From Streptomyces sp. WAC 01529 (GTDB lineage Bacteria > Actinomycetota > Actinomycetes > Streptomycetales > Streptomycetaceae): a stretch of DNA of 64,000 nt. Location: positions 1,155,001 to 1,219,000 of the forward strand of contig NZ_CP029617.1 in assembly GCF_003945545.1 (NCBI RefSeq). The letters run 5' to 3'. Below the pieces are notes generated by a model. The model had not been told where the DNA came from. It saw nothing but the letters and a program-made list of their open reading frames with translations, and did not search any database. Positions 1-8,906 of this stretch are shown one piece after another. The first letter of the stretch is position 1. Every line of letters begins with the position of its first letter. The position numbers were made by a program, and so were the translations under genes.

Positions 1-2
1 CG

Positions 3-1190
3 CCCGCGGACACCGCGCTGCTCGACCCGGCTCTGGTGCTCGGCTTCGTCACCGAGGAGGGCGGCCCGACCAGCCACAGCGCGATCCTCGCCCGTGCGCT
101 CGGCGTGCCGGCCGTGGTCGCGCTGCCCGGGGCCGGGGAGCTCGCCGAGGGCACTGTCGTGGCAGTCGACGGCAGCACCGGTGAGATCTTCGTGGACCCG
201 AGCATCGAGAAGCGTGAGCAGCTCGAGGCCGCCGCTGCCTTGCGCAAGGCGGCGCTGGCGGCGTCGACCGGGCCGGGTGCGACGTCCGACGGGCACAAGG
301 TTCCGCTGCTCGCCAACGTCGGCGGGCCCGCCGATGTGCCTGCCGCCGTCGAGGCGGGGGCCGAGGGTGTCGGTCTGTTCCGTACCGAGTTCCTCTTCCT
401 CGACGACAGCACGAAGGCGCCGTCCGAGGAGAAGCAGGTCGAGGCGTACCGCAAGGTGCTCGAGGCCTTCCCCGAGGGCCGTGTCGTCGTGCGAGTGCTG
501 GACGCCGGTGCGGACAAGCCGCTCGACTTCCTGACGCCGACCGACGAGCCGAACCCCGCGCTGGGCGTGCGAGGGCTGCGGGCGCTGCTCGATCACCCTG
601 AGGTGCTGCGTACGCAGCTGACCGCGCTGGCCAAGGCCGCCGAGGGGCTGCCGGTCTACCTCGAGGTCATGGCTCCGATGGTCGCGGACCGCACCGACGC
701 CAAGGCGTTCGCGGACGCGTGCCGTGAGGCGGGGCTGCAGGCGAAGTTCGGCGCGATGGTCGAGATTCCGTCGGCGGCTCTGCGGGCGCGCTCGATCCTC
801 CAGGAGGTCGAGTTCCTCTCGCTGGGCACCAATGACCTCGCGCAGTACGCGTTCGCCGCCGACCGGCAGGTGGGCGCCGTGTCCCGGCTCCAGGACCCGT
901 GGCAGCCCGCGCTGCTCGACCTGGTCTCGCTCTCCGCGGAGGCGGCGCGGGCCGAGGGCAAGAGCTGTGGCGTGTGTGGCGAGGCCGCGTCGGATCCGCT
1001 GCTCGCCTGTGTGCTGACCGGTCTGGGTGTCACCTCTCTGTCGATGGGTGCCGCGTCGATTCCTTACGTGCGGGCGACTCTCGCCAAGTACACGCTTGCC
1101 CAGTGCGAGCGTGCCGCGTCGGCGGCCCGTGCCGCGGACACCGCCGAGGAGGCCCGCAAGGCCGCTCAGGCGGTGCTGTCCGGCGAGTAG
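3..1190 (+). CDS. ptsI: Phosphoenolpyruvate-protein phosphotransferase (PTS enzyme I), 5'-truncated by the window edge
   Basis: Cytoplasmic enzyme I takes the phosphate of PEP onto a histidine and passes it to HPr at the head of the sugar phosphotransferase system. The frame is open from base 3, so the true start lies before the window; 395 residues remain of a family usually near 555. The phosphohistidine motif GGPTSHSAI is visible (His codon 75-77), followed by the PEP-binding barrel with RVLDAGADKP, NPALGVRGLRALLDHP and MVEIPSAAL, and the catalytic cysteine region CGVCGEAASDP near the C terminus. The missing part is the HPr-binding domain. It is last in its unit, since a strong hairpin follows 16 bp after the stop. 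Confidence 0.95.
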   Translation, partial: PADTALLDPALVLGFVTEEGGPTSHSAILARALGVPAVVALPGAGELAEGTVVAVDGSTGEIFVDPSIEKREQLEAAAALRKAALAASTGPGATSDGHKVPLLANVGGPADVPAAVEAGAEGVGLFRTEFLFLDDSTKAPSEEKQVEAYRKVLEAFPEGRVVVRVLDAGADKPLDFLTPTDEPNPALGVRGLRALLDHPEVLRTQLTALAKAAEGLPVYLEVMAPMVADRTDAKAFADACREAGLQAKFGAMVEIPSAALRARSILQEVEFLSLGTNDLAQYAFAADRQVGAVSRLQDPWQPALLDLVSLSAEAARAEGKSCGVCGEAASDPLLACVLTGLGVTSLSMGAASIPYVRATLAKYTLAQCERAASAARAADTAEEARKAAQAVLSGE

Positions 1191-1206
1191 CCGCACGGTC
1201 GTTGTT

Positions 1207-1245
1207 CCGAGGGGCGTCCCACCCGTGTGGTGGGGCGCCCCTCGG
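1207..1245. terminator. Bidirectional hairpin terminator between ptsI and the convergent gene
   Basis: A 17-bp stem (arms 1207-1223 and 1229-1245, one G.T pair) with a 5-nt loop sits between two convergent stops. It can serve transcripts from both sides. There is no U tract, as is common in Streptomyces. Confidence 0.85.
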
Positions 1246-1249
1246 GCGT

Positions 1250-2143
1250 TCAGTGCGTGTGGCCGTTTTCCTGGTCGTCGTCTTCGAGGTGGGGTGCCGC
1301 GCAGTAGTCGACGCCGGATTCCGGGGCGACGAGGTCTCCTGTGATGGCGTCGGTGCAGTACGCGTCGAAGACCTCGGCCGCGGTGAGGGGCTGGAGCAGG
1401 CCGCCGTGCATGCGCCAGCCCTGCACGCGGTCGCGGGCGCCTTCCGCGCTGGTGCGCAGCACCATGCCCGCGGCGCGGTGGGTGGCGATGCCGACGGCGA
1501 GGACCGTGGCGAACTCCAGGGCCTCGGTCTCGTCGAGCAGGGCGCTGCCGTCGGCGTCGACTTCCACGTGCAGTGCGGCGAGGAGGGTCTCGGAGTCGGA
1601 GGGCACGCTGCACACCAGGTGCCGGGTGCCTGGGGCCGAGGTGTCGATGGCGCGGGTGATCAGTTCCGAGGCACGGGCGAACGCGGCTCGGCCGATGTCC
1701 TCGCCGCAGGTCGCGCAGGCGCCGGTGCGGGCGAGCACCGTCGTCGCGTACTCCCATGTGGCCTGGCGGACCGCCTCGTCGACGAGGTCGGGCAGGAGGT
1801 CGGCGAGGGGCTGGCCCTCGTAGGGAATCGTGGGGCCGCCCGCTGCCAGTTCGGCGGTGAAGCGGGTGCGGCTGGCCGGGGTGTCGGGGTCCAGGCCGGT
1901 GTCCTCGCAGTACATCTCGTACTCCTCGGGGTCGAAGAGTGCGACCGAGGTGTGCCTGCCCTGGGATGCGAGGGTCCTGAGCAGGGCTTCGACCTGCTGG
2001 AGGTAGGTGTCGTGGTCGTCGAAGGTGAAGGTGCGGTAGCGGCGCATCGCCGCGAAGTCCTCCTCATCGGCCAACAGGCCGATGGTTCCGGCGACTTCGC
2101 GGCGCAAGGCGCGTCGCATCGTGTCGGGTCGGGTGTGCGCCAT
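1250..2143 (-). CDS. Conserved hypothetical protein, 297 aa
   Basis: I do not recognise a family. The start chosen is ATG at 2143, preceded by GGGGGA at good spacing; a longer reading to 2170 lacks a ribosome site. The protein is acidic, without signal peptide or membrane segment, so probably cytosolic. Visible features are a basic N terminus, one CATCGED cysteine pair near the middle, and a C terminus rich in Asp/Glu ending in histidines (DDDQENGHTH), which could bind metal but proves nothing. It is convergent with ptsI across a shared terminator and transcribed away from the acetoacetyl-CoA synthetase gene end, apparently monocistronic. Confidence 0.8.
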   Translation of the reverse strand: MAHTRPDTMRRALRREVAGTIGLLADEEDFAAMRRYRTFTFDDHDTYLQQVEALLRTLASQGRHTSVALFDPEEYEMYCEDTGLDPDTPASRTRFTAELAAGGPTIPYEGQPLADLLPDLVDEAVRQATWEYATTVLARTGACATCGEDIGRAAFARASELITRAIDTSAPGTRHLVCSVPSDSETLLAALHVEVDADGSALLDETEALEFATVLAVGIATHRAAGMVLRTSAEGARDRVQGWRMHGGLLQPLTAAEVFDAYCTDAITGDLVAPESGVDYCAAPHLEDDDQENGHTH

Positions 2144-2227
2144 GATTTCCCCCTGCACTCGGTCGATCAATGCTCACTCAGAGTAATCGTGGGCACTGAC
2201 AACCGGCGCTGAGCTGCGGGGAAGGGG

Positions 2228-4213
2228 TCAGGAGCGGGTGCGGAAGAGGTCCTCGTAGAAGTGGAGCAGGTCGAGGTTGTCGACCGAACCGGGGTTGACC
2301 GCCTTGTTCAGCGGGGTGCCTTGGAGGAGGCGTTTGACGGGGACCTCGATGCGCTTGCCGGTGAGGGTGTGCGGGATGCCGGGGACCTCGATCACTTCGT
2401 CGGGGACGTGGCGCGGGGAGAGCTGTTCGCGGATGGTCCGCTTGATGCGGTCGCGCAGGGCGTCGTCGAGGGCCGCGCCGGGGGCGAGGTGGACGAAGAG
2501 CGGCATCCAGTAGCCGCCGTCGGGTTGTTCGACTCCGATGACGAGGGATTCGCGGATCTCGGGCAGCCGCTCGACGGCCTCGTAGATGTCGGCGGAGCCC
2601 ATGCGGACGCCCTGGCGGTTGAGTGTGGAGTCGGAGCGGCCGTGGATGATCACCGAGCCGCGTGAGGTGCGGGTGATCCAGTCGCCGTGGCGCCAGACGC
2701 CGGGGTAGGTGTCGAAGTAGCTGTCGTGGTAGCGGGTGCCGTCCGGGTCGTTCCAGAAGTGGATGGGCATGGACGGCATGGGGTTGGTGACGACCAGTTC
2801 GCCGACCTCGTCGATGAGCGGCTTGCCCTGGGGGTCCCAGGACTGGAGGTCCGTGCCGAGGCAGGGTGCCTGGAGTTCGCCGATGTGGACGGGGAGGGTG
2901 GGGACGGCGCCCGCGAAGCAGGAGCAGACGTCCGTGCCGCCGCTGACCGATGCCGTCCAGAGGCCGCCGGGGGTCTGCGCGAACTCGTCGTGCAGCCAGC
3001 GGAAGCCGTCGGGGGGCAGCGGGGAGCCGGTCGTGGCGACGCACTTGACGCGGGAGAGGTCGAAGTCGCGGGCCGGGTGGACGCCGGCCTTGCGGCAGGC
3101 CATGACGTACGCGGCGGAGGTGCCGTAGAGGGTGGCGCCGGTGCGTTCGGCGATGCGCCACTGGGCGGCGGTGTCGGGGTGGCCGGGGCTGCCGTCGTAC
3201 AGGACGATCGTGGTGCCGGTCAGGAGGCCGGAGACGAGGAAGTTCCACATCATCCAGCCGGTCGAGGTGTACCAGAAGAAGCGGTCGTCGGGGCCGAGGT
3301 CGCAGTGCAGGCCGAGCTGCTTGAGGTGTTCGACGAGGATGCCGCCCTGGGACTGGACGATCGCCTTGGGCAGGCCGGTGGTACCGGAGGAGTACAGCAC
3401 CCACAGGGGGTGGTCGAAGGGCACCGGTTCGAAGACGGGTGCCACGTCGGCCGAGGTGAGGGCCGCCCACTCCAGGGCGCCTTCGGGGGCGTCGGTGCCG
3501 AGCAGCGGGATGTGCACGACCGCGCGGAGGCCGGGCAGTTCGGAGCGGAGTTCGGCGACGGTGTCGCGGCGGTCGTGTTCCTTGCCGCCGTAGCGGTAGC
3601 CGTCGACGGTGAAGAGGACGACCGGCTCGACCTGCTGGAAGCGGTCCAGGACGCTGCGGGCGCCGAAGTCGGGGGCGCAGGAGGTCCAGACGGCTCCGAC
3701 GGCGGCGGTGGCGAGGAGCGCGACGACGGCCTGGGGGATGTTCGGCAGGTAGCCGCTGACGCGGTCTCCGGGGCGTACGCCCATTGCGCGCAGCTCCGCG
3801 GCCAGGGAGCCGACCTGGCGGCGCAGTTCGGCCCAGGTGACGGGCTGTGGGTCGTGGCTCTCGTCGACGTGGAGGAGTGCGGGGGTGTCCGCGCGCGCGG
3901 GGTCGTCGGCGGCGCGCAGGGCGTGCTCGGCGTAGTTGAGGGTCGAGCCGGGGAACCACTGGGCGCCCGGCATCGAGCGGTCGCCGAGCACGCGCGCGTA
4001 GGGGGTGGAGAAGGTGACGTCGAACCAGTCGGTGACCGCTTTCCAGAACGCTTCGAGGTCGGTCACCGACCAGTGGTGCAGCGCCTCGTAGCCGCCCTCG
4101 GCCGGGGCTCCGTATCGCTCGGCGGCCCAGGCCTGGAACCGGGTGATCTGCGCTTCGGCGATCCTCTCCGGGCTCGGCTGCCAGAGCGGCGCGGCGTTCG
4201 CTGAGGACGTCAT
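2228..4213 (-). CDS. Acetoacetate-CoA ligase (acetoacetyl-CoA synthetase)
   Basis: ATP-dependent activation of acetoacetate to acetoacetyl-CoA in the cytosol, feeding ketone-body carbon into central metabolism. The 661-residue length fits the family. The adenylate-forming P-loop-like motif YSSGTTGLPKAIV is near residue 273, followed by the stretch SQGGILVEHLKQLGLHCDL and FFWYTSTGWMMWN that separates acetoacetyl- from acetyl-CoA synthetases. The C-terminal lid carries the LTGKRIEVPVKRLL motif with the catalytic lysine region. ATG at 4213 (MTSSANAAPLW) with GGGAG upstream is preferred to an upstream in-frame start at 4336. The gene is divergent from the GH31 gene across 215 bp. Confidence 0.93.
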   Translation of the reverse strand: MTSSANAAPLWQPSPERIAEAQITRFQAWAAERYGAPAEGGYEALHHWSVTDLEAFWKAVTDWFDVTFSTPYARVLGDRSMPGAQWFPGSTLNYAEHALRAADDPARADTPALLHVDESHDPQPVTWAELRRQVGSLAAELRAMGVRPGDRVSGYLPNIPQAVVALLATAAVGAVWTSCAPDFGARSVLDRFQQVEPVVLFTVDGYRYGGKEHDRRDTVAELRSELPGLRAVVHIPLLGTDAPEGALEWAALTSADVAPVFEPVPFDHPLWVLYSSGTTGLPKAIVQSQGGILVEHLKQLGLHCDLGPDDRFFWYTSTGWMMWNFLVSGLLTGTTIVLYDGSPGHPDTAAQWRIAERTGATLYGTSAAYVMACRKAGVHPARDFDLSRVKCVATTGSPLPPDGFRWLHDEFAQTPGGLWTASVSGGTDVCSCFAGAVPTLPVHIGELQAPCLGTDLQSWDPQGKPLIDEVGELVVTNPMPSMPIHFWNDPDGTRYHDSYFDTYPGVWRHGDWITRTSRGSVIIHGRSDSTLNRQGVRMGSADIYEAVERLPEIRESLVIGVEQPDGGYWMPLFVHLAPGAALDDALRDRIKRTIREQLSPRHVPDEVIEVPGIPHTLTGKRIEVPVKRLLQGTPLNKAVNPGSVDNLDLLHFYEDLFRTRS

Positions 4214-4428
4214 GGGGCGGCTCCCGGACTGTACGCGTCGTGTGCGTGCGGAGTGCGCACGTGCTGGGTGTGCGCGTGAACACGGCTGAAAGGGACGATG
4301 CCACGTGATCGACTTCCGCACCAGGGTGTGCCTCACACGGCCGGCCCGGTGGTCATGTGCCGTAGCCCCAGGTGAACGGCAGCTGAACGGGCCACACAGG
4401 CGGCGTTTCCGGTGGCAGGGTGAGCAGC

Positions 4429-6786
4429 ATGAACGGTCGTGACCTGGTGCGTTCGGTGAAGGCGGTCGGGGTGGTCGGCACGGCGCAGGGGTTGCGCACG
4501 GTGCGCTCCTCGTGGCGCAGGTGGCGGGCCGACGCGGTGGGGCTGGGCCCTCGGCGTGCCGAGCGTGCGCGGGTGCCCGGTCCTGTGGTGGGGGTGGAGC
4601 CGGGGCCCGGTGGCGGTGTGGTGCGGTTCGCCCGGTCCGAGCTGCGGGTGCGGGTGACGGCGGGTGGGGCGGTGTTCTGGGGGTGGGACGGTGCGGGGCC
4701 GGAGCCCTCGTACGCGCTGTGGGGCGGGAGCCCCGAGCCGGATCCGCGTGCGGTCCTTGAGCCCGACAAGGAGGGCGGCTGGCGGGTCGTGTCGGAGCGC
4801 ACGACGGTGGTGGTCTCGCGTCAGGGCTCCGTCGAACTGCGCACTCCCGGTGGCGTGATGCTGCGGCGTGATCTGCCGCCGCGCTGGTGGGAGCCGGCCG
4901 AGGGGGGCGCGGCGCGCTGGGTGCAGCGGTCGGAGGTGCCCGCGGACGCGCGGTTCTTCGGCCTGGGTGGGCGTGCCGACGGGCCGCGGCTGCGGAACGG
5001 GACGTACCGGCTGTGGAACACCGATCCGGGCGGGTCCTTCGGGCCCGGGGACGACCCGCTGTACATCACCATGCCGGTGCAGATGGTGGTGGCCGACGCC
5101 GGTACGCATCTGGTCTTCCACGACAACACGTGGGAGTGCGAGGTCTCGGTGCGCGAGGGCGAGGAGGGGGCGGGGTCGGGCCATGACCGGGCCGGCTCGT
5201 GCGAGGTGCGGATGGACGGCGGTCCGCTGCGGTGCTGGGCGGTGGTCGGCGCTCCCGCGCGCGTGCTGCACACCTGGGCGTCGCTCACGGGTCCCCCGGC
5301 GGTGCCGCCTTCGTGGGCGCTCGGGCACCATCACGCGCGGTGGGGTTTCGGCAGCGAAGAGGAGGTACGGCGGATCGTCGCGGGCTATCAGGAGCACGGG
5401 CTGCCGCTGGACGCCGTACATCTGGACATCGATCACTACGAAGCGCATCAGGTGTTCACCGTCGACAAGGAGCGCTTTCCGAAACTGCCGCAGTTCGCCG
5501 ATGAGTTGCGCAGGGAGGGGGTCCGGCTCGTCTCGATCGTGGATCCGGGGGTGAAGGCCGAGCCGGGTGTCGGGCTGTACGACAGTGGGGTGGCGGCCGA
5601 CGCTTTTGTGCGGGACGCGGCGGGGCGGCTGGTGCGTGGTGTGGTGTGGCCCGGTGAGGCGGTCTATCCGGATTTCACCGACCCGCGCGCGCGGGAGTGG
5701 TGGGGCCGGCTCTACGAGGAGCGGCTCGACCAGGGTTTCGCGGGGTTCTGGCACGACATGAACGAGCCGGTGTCGTTCGCCGCGTTCGGTGAGGCGACGC
5801 TGCCCCGTTCGGCGCGGCACTCCCTGGAGGGGCGTGGCGGTGACCATCGGGAGGCCCACAACGTGTACGGGCTGGCGATGGCCCGTGCCGGGTATGAGGG
5901 GCTGTGTGAACTGCTGCCCGGGGAGCGGCCCTTCTTGTTCTCGCGTTCCGGGTGGGCGGGGATGCAGCGCTACGGAGGGACGTGGTCCGGCGACGTGTCC
6001 TCGGGCTGGCCGGGGTTGCGGGCGTCGCTGTCGCTGGTGTTGGGGCTGGGGTTGTGCGGTGTGCCGTACTCGGGTCCCGATGTGGGCGGGTTCGACGGCA
6101 GCCCCTCTCCGGAGCTGTATCTGCGGTGGTTCCAGCTGGGGGCATATCTGCCGTTGTTCCGTACGCACGCGGCGATCGGGGCCGGGCGGCGTGAGCCCTG
6201 GGAGTTCGGTGCGCAGGTGCTGGAGCACGCGCGCGTGGCGCTCGTCGAGCGCAGGCGGCTGCGGCCGTACTTCGTGACGCTCGCCCATCTGGCCAAGCGC
6301 ACGGGTGCGCCTTATGTGCGGCCCCTGTGGTGGGGCCGTCCCGAGGACAGGGCGCTGCGCGACTGCGAGGACGCGTTTCTGCTCGGGGACTCCCTGCTGG
6401 TGGCGCCGGTCCTGGAGAGCGGTGCGCGGGAGCGGGTGGTGCGGCTGCCGCCGGGGCGCTGGTACGACACGGCGACCGGGCAGGCGTACGAGGGGCCTGG
6501 GCAGGTGCTCCTGGAGGCGCCGCTGTCGCGCGTTCCGGTGCTCGCGCGGGCGGGCACGGTGCACCCGGTGCGGGGCCGCGACGGGGGCCTTGAGCTGGAG
6601 GTGTGGGCGCCGGCCGCGGGGCGTACGGGCGGGGGTCTGGTGATCGCCGATGCCGGTGACGGGTGGGAGGAGCCGGAGGTCGAGCGGTTCACGACGCGGT
6701 GGAGCGGGGGGCGTGTGGTGGTCGAGAGGGAGGGGGGTGGGGTGGCGCGGGGGCGGCCGGTGCGGGTGCGGGGGCTCGCCGGGTGA
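4429..6786 (+). CDS. Glycoside hydrolase family 31 (alpha-glucosidase/alpha-xylosidase type)
   Basis: Retaining alpha-glycosidase of 785 residues, without a signal peptide, so cytosolic processing of alpha-linked oligosaccharides is likely. The N-terminal beta-sandwich (to about residue 290) is followed by a barrel with HHARWGFG, the nucleophile motif GFWHDMNEP (Asp at about residue 443) and the acid/base motif SGDVSSGWPGL (Asp at about residue 522). C-terminal beta domains follow (LLVAPVLESGAR). ATG 4429 has AGGGTGAG upstream; GTG 4420 is an alternative three codons earlier. The exact sugar specificity cannot be read from the sequence. It is convergent with the NUDIX gene. Confidence 0.9.
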   Translation: MNGRDLVRSVKAVGVVGTAQGLRTVRSSWRRWRADAVGLGPRRAERARVPGPVVGVEPGPGGGVVRFARSELRVRVTAGGAVFWGWDGAGPEPSYALWGGSPEPDPRAVLEPDKEGGWRVVSERTTVVVSRQGSVELRTPGGVMLRRDLPPRWWEPAEGGAARWVQRSEVPADARFFGLGGRADGPRLRNGTYRLWNTDPGGSFGPGDDPLYITMPVQMVVADAGTHLVFHDNTWECEVSVREGEEGAGSGHDRAGSCEVRMDGGPLRCWAVVGAPARVLHTWASLTGPPAVPPSWALGHHHARWGFGSEEEVRRIVAGYQEHGLPLDAVHLDIDHYEAHQVFTVDKERFPKLPQFADELRREGVRLVSIVDPGVKAEPGVGLYDSGVAADAFVRDAAGRLVRGVVWPGEAVYPDFTDPRAREWWGRLYEERLDQGFAGFWHDMNEPVSFAAFGEATLPRSARHSLEGRGGDHREAHNVYGLAMARAGYEGLCELLPGERPFLFSRSGWAGMQRYGGTWSGDVSSGWPGLRASLSLVLGLGLCGVPYSGPDVGGFDGSPSPELYLRWFQLGAYLPLFRTHAAIGAGRREPWEFGAQVLEHARVALVERRRLRPYFVTLAHLAKRTGAPYVRPLWWGRPEDRALRDCEDAFLLGDSLLVAPVLESGARERVVRLPPGRWYDTATGQAYEGPGQVLLEAPLSRVPVLARAGTVHPVRGRDGGLELEVWAPAAGRTGGGLVIADAGDGWEEPEVERFTTRWSGGRVVVEREGGGVARGRPVRVRGLAG

Positions 6787-6889
6787 GGTGCGTCGGCGGG
6801 TTCGGCGGCGTATGGCTGTGGCGTGGGGGCGCGCCTTGGGGAGGAGCGCTCGGGCCCCGGCCGGGGCTCGGCCGGGGCGGTGGTGTGCG

Positions 6890-7423
6890 TCAGATGTAGC
6901 GGCCCTCGAACCACGCGCGTGCCATCAGGGTGTGGAGCGGGAAGGCGAGTTCTTCGGGGCGGCGCAGCAGGTGCCAGCCTTCGGTCTCGTCCGTCGGCGC
7001 TGAGGGCGCCAGGTCGGCGGCGGGGCGTTCGGGGAGCAGGCCGAAGAGCAGGAGGTATCCGTCGGGGGCGCTCGCGGCGTCGATGAGGCGGACGTCGCGG
7101 CTCTGGGCGTTGATGCCGGTCTCCTCCTTGAGCTCGCGTACGACCGCGTGCCGCCAGTCCTCCCTGTCGTCGATGAAGCCGCCGGGCAGGGCGATGCCGC
7201 CGAGCGCGGGAGCGACGGTGCGGGTCACGACGACCAGGCCGGTGCCCTGTGTGTCGTAGACGGGCTGGAGGGCCACCGCTACGGGGAGCGGGTTGCGGTA
7301 GGCCACGGTCCCGCAGGCGGCACAGGTGCGGGGCCCGGTGGCGGGCTGGTCTTCGTAGGGCGCTCCGCAGCTCGAACAGTGGGAGCCCGGGGCGGAGTTG
7401 GCGAGGTGTGGGGATGCGGACAC
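6890..7423 (-). CDS. NUDIX hydrolase with N-terminal zinc ribbon
   Basis: A 177-residue hydrolase of nucleoside diphosphate-X compounds. A two-pair zinc ribbon (CSSCG and CAACG) near residues 16-37 resembles that of NADH pyrophosphatases. The complete NUDIX box runs from GGFIDDRE through VVRELKEETGI (G-x5-E-x7-RE-x2-EE-x-G), so it should bind Mg/Mn and be active. GTG at 7423 (SASPHLANSAPG) is chosen because the reading upstream is non-conserved in character, though no clear ribosome site precedes it. The substrate is unknown; NAD-capping or ADP-ribose compounds are possible. It is divergent from the dipeptidase with 73 bp between starts. Confidence 0.85.
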   Translation of the reverse strand: MSASPHLANSAPGSHCSSCGAPYEDQPATGPRTCAACGTVAYRNPLPVAVALQPVYDTQGTGLVVVTRTVAPALGGIALPGGFIDDREDWRHAVVRELKEETGINAQSRDVRLIDAASAPDGYLLLFGLLPERPAADLAPSAPTDETEGWHLLRRPEELAFPLHTLMARAWFEGRYI

Positions 7424-7496
7424 GCCGCGGACTGTATCCGATCTCCGCGGCGTCGGTCTTCCGTGGTGGCGGGTGATCCTGATAGACGCAGGGGGC

Positions 7497-8303
7497 ATGA
7501 CAGCATTTGCCCCCGCTCTGCGGAAACTCGCCGTCTCCGCCGTCGCCCTGCTGGCGGTGGCGGCCGCCCCCTCCCCCGCGCACGCGAAGCCCGAGCCGAA
7601 AGCCCCCGAGGAGTTCGTGGCGCTGCGCGATGTCGACCCGACGATCATCCAGGAGATGCGGTACATCACTCCGCACAACTTCGTGGGCGAGCCCATCGAC
7701 GGCTACAGGAAGCCGATGTGCATCCTCACCGAGCCCGCCGCGAAGGCTCTGTACAAGGCGCAGCGGAGGCTGCTGCGCAAGGGCTACTCCCTGAAGGTGT
7801 ACGACTGCTACCGGCCGCAGCGGGCCGTGGACCACTTCGTGCGGTGGGCCGAGGATCTGGGCGATGAGCGCATGAAGGCGGAGTTCTATCCCCATGTCGA
7901 CAAGTCGCGGTTGTTCGCGGACGGTTACATCGCGAAGAAGTCCGGGCACAGCCGGGGCTCCACGGTGGATCTGACCGTCGTGAGGCTTCCGGCGCTGCCG
8001 ACGCGCCCGTACGTCCCCGGAGAGCCCCTGACGCCCTGTGACGGCCCTCAGCGCGAGCGTTTCCCGGACAACTCCGTGGACATGGGGACGGGCTTCGACT
8101 GCTTCGACACGCTGTCGCACACGGATGATCCCCGTGTCACGGGGAAGCAGCGGGCCCACCGCGAGCTTTTGAGGGGGGCGCTGTCCAAGGAGGGCTTCGT
8201 CAATCTCCCCGAGGAGTGGTGGCACTTCACCTACAAGCCGGAACTCTTTCCCGACACCTACTTCGACTTCCCGGTGTCCCGGAGGTCCCTGACGGGGCGC
8301 TGA
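7497..8303 (+). CDS. Secreted D-alanyl-D-alanine dipeptidase, VanX/DdpX family
   Basis: Zinc dipeptidase expected to cleave D-Ala-D-Ala or related peptidoglycan fragments outside the membrane. The 268-residue precursor has a Sec signal peptide of about 30 residues ending in AHA. Zinc ligands and catalytic residues are present: SGHSRGSTVDL (His151, Asp158) and EEWWHF (Glu240, His243). YDCYRPQRAV supplies the conserved arginine. ATG 7497 has AGGGGG just upstream. Because it is secreted and there are no vanHA genes or VanRS sensor nearby, a role in wall turnover is more likely than glycopeptide resistance. Confidence 0.9.
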   Translation: MTAFAPALRKLAVSAVALLAVAAAPSPAHAKPEPKAPEEFVALRDVDPTIIQEMRYITPHNFVGEPIDGYRKPMCILTEPAAKALYKAQRRLLRKGYSLKVYDCYRPQRAVDHFVRWAEDLGDERMKAEFYPHVDKSRLFADGYIAKKSGHSRGSTVDLTVVRLPALPTRPYVPGEPLTPCDGPQRERFPDNSVDMGTGFDCFDTLSHTDDPRVTGKQRAHRELLRGALSKEGFVNLPEEWWHFTYKPELFPDTYFDFPVSRRSLTGR

Positions 8304-8322
8304 CGGCGCGGCACGCAGGAGG

Positions 8323-8355
8323 GCGACCGGGACCACCCCCGTCGGCCCCGGTCGC
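8323..8355. terminator. Possible hairpin after the dipeptidase gene
   Basis: Arms GCGACCGG (8323-8330) and CCGGTCGC (8348-8355) form an 8-bp stem with a 17-nt loop, 20 bp past the stop. Suggestive only. Confidence 0.4.
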
Positions 8356-8421
8356 GACCTCGGACTCCCCAGTCTCCGGCCTCCGCCGCCCCTGACGAAA
8401 TCCGGTTGCCCGTGGCACACT

Positions 8422-8438
8422 TCTGACAGGCCGTCAGA
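8422..8438. promoter_or_regulatory. Candidate TetR-type operator upstream of the DUF35/thiolase-like pair
   Basis: Perfect 6-bp inverted repeat TCTGAC/GTCAGA separated by 5 bp, starting 38 bp before the TTG start. It is the only symmetric element in the 155-bp gap and lies where a promoter would be. The likely binder is a TetR-family repressor encoded elsewhere; this is inference. Confidence 0.5.
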
Positions 8439-8459
8439 TTCAGTGCCCATGGAGGAGCC

Positions 8460-8906
8460 TTGTCCCGTACACGCACCCCCGTAGTGGCCGACTGGTTCGC
8501 CGGGGAGGGGGAGAGCTTCCGCCTTCTGGGCACCCGCTGCGCGGCGTGCGCCTGCGTCTTCTTCCCGCGCGAGGACGGCTTCTGCCGCAATCCCGGCTGC
8601 CCGGGCGGCGAGCTGATCGAGGTGGCGCTGTCGCGGCGCGGGCGCGTCTGGTCGTACACCGACGGGCGCTACCGGCCGCCCCCGCCTTATGTCTCCGATC
8701 CGGAACTCCCGTGGGAGCCCTACACGTTGATCGCTGTGGAGCTGGCGGCGGAGCGCATGGTGGTGCTCGGGCAGGCGGCTCCCGGCGTCTCGGTCACCGA
8801 TCTGGCGGTCGGCATGGAGGTGGAGGTCGTCCCCGGAGTGCTCGACGAGGACGACGGGACGACGTGGACGACATGGCACTGGCGGCCCGTGGGGGTGGGC
8901 GGATGA
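8460..8906 (+). CDS. DUF35 zinc-ribbon/OB-fold protein
   Basis: A 148-residue protein of the DUF35 (ChsH2/acyl-CoA-binding OB-fold) family, which pairs with thiolase-fold or MaoC-fold enzymes and presents the acyl-CoA substrate. The rubredoxin-like zinc ribbon is CAAC (Cys27, Cys30) with CRNPGC (Cys42, Cys47), followed by the OB-fold (GRVWSYTDGRYRPPPPY, WEPYTLIAVEL). The start is TTG 8460 with GGAGGA at ideal spacing. Its stop overlaps the next start as ATGA, so the two products are made together and probably form one complex. Confidence 0.88.
   Translation: MSRTRTPVVADWFAGEGESFRLLGTRCAACACVFFPREDGFCRNPGCPGGELIEVALSRRGRVWSYTDGRYRPPPPYVSDPELPWEPYTLIAVELAAERMVVLGQAAPGVSVTDLAVGMEVEVVPGVLDEDDGTTWTTWHWRPVGVGG

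Noticed and set aside
7497..8303. Vancomycin resistance gene vanX
   Set aside because: The protein has a signal peptide and no vanHA partner genes or sensor pair are nearby; wall-turnover dipeptidase is the simpler reading.
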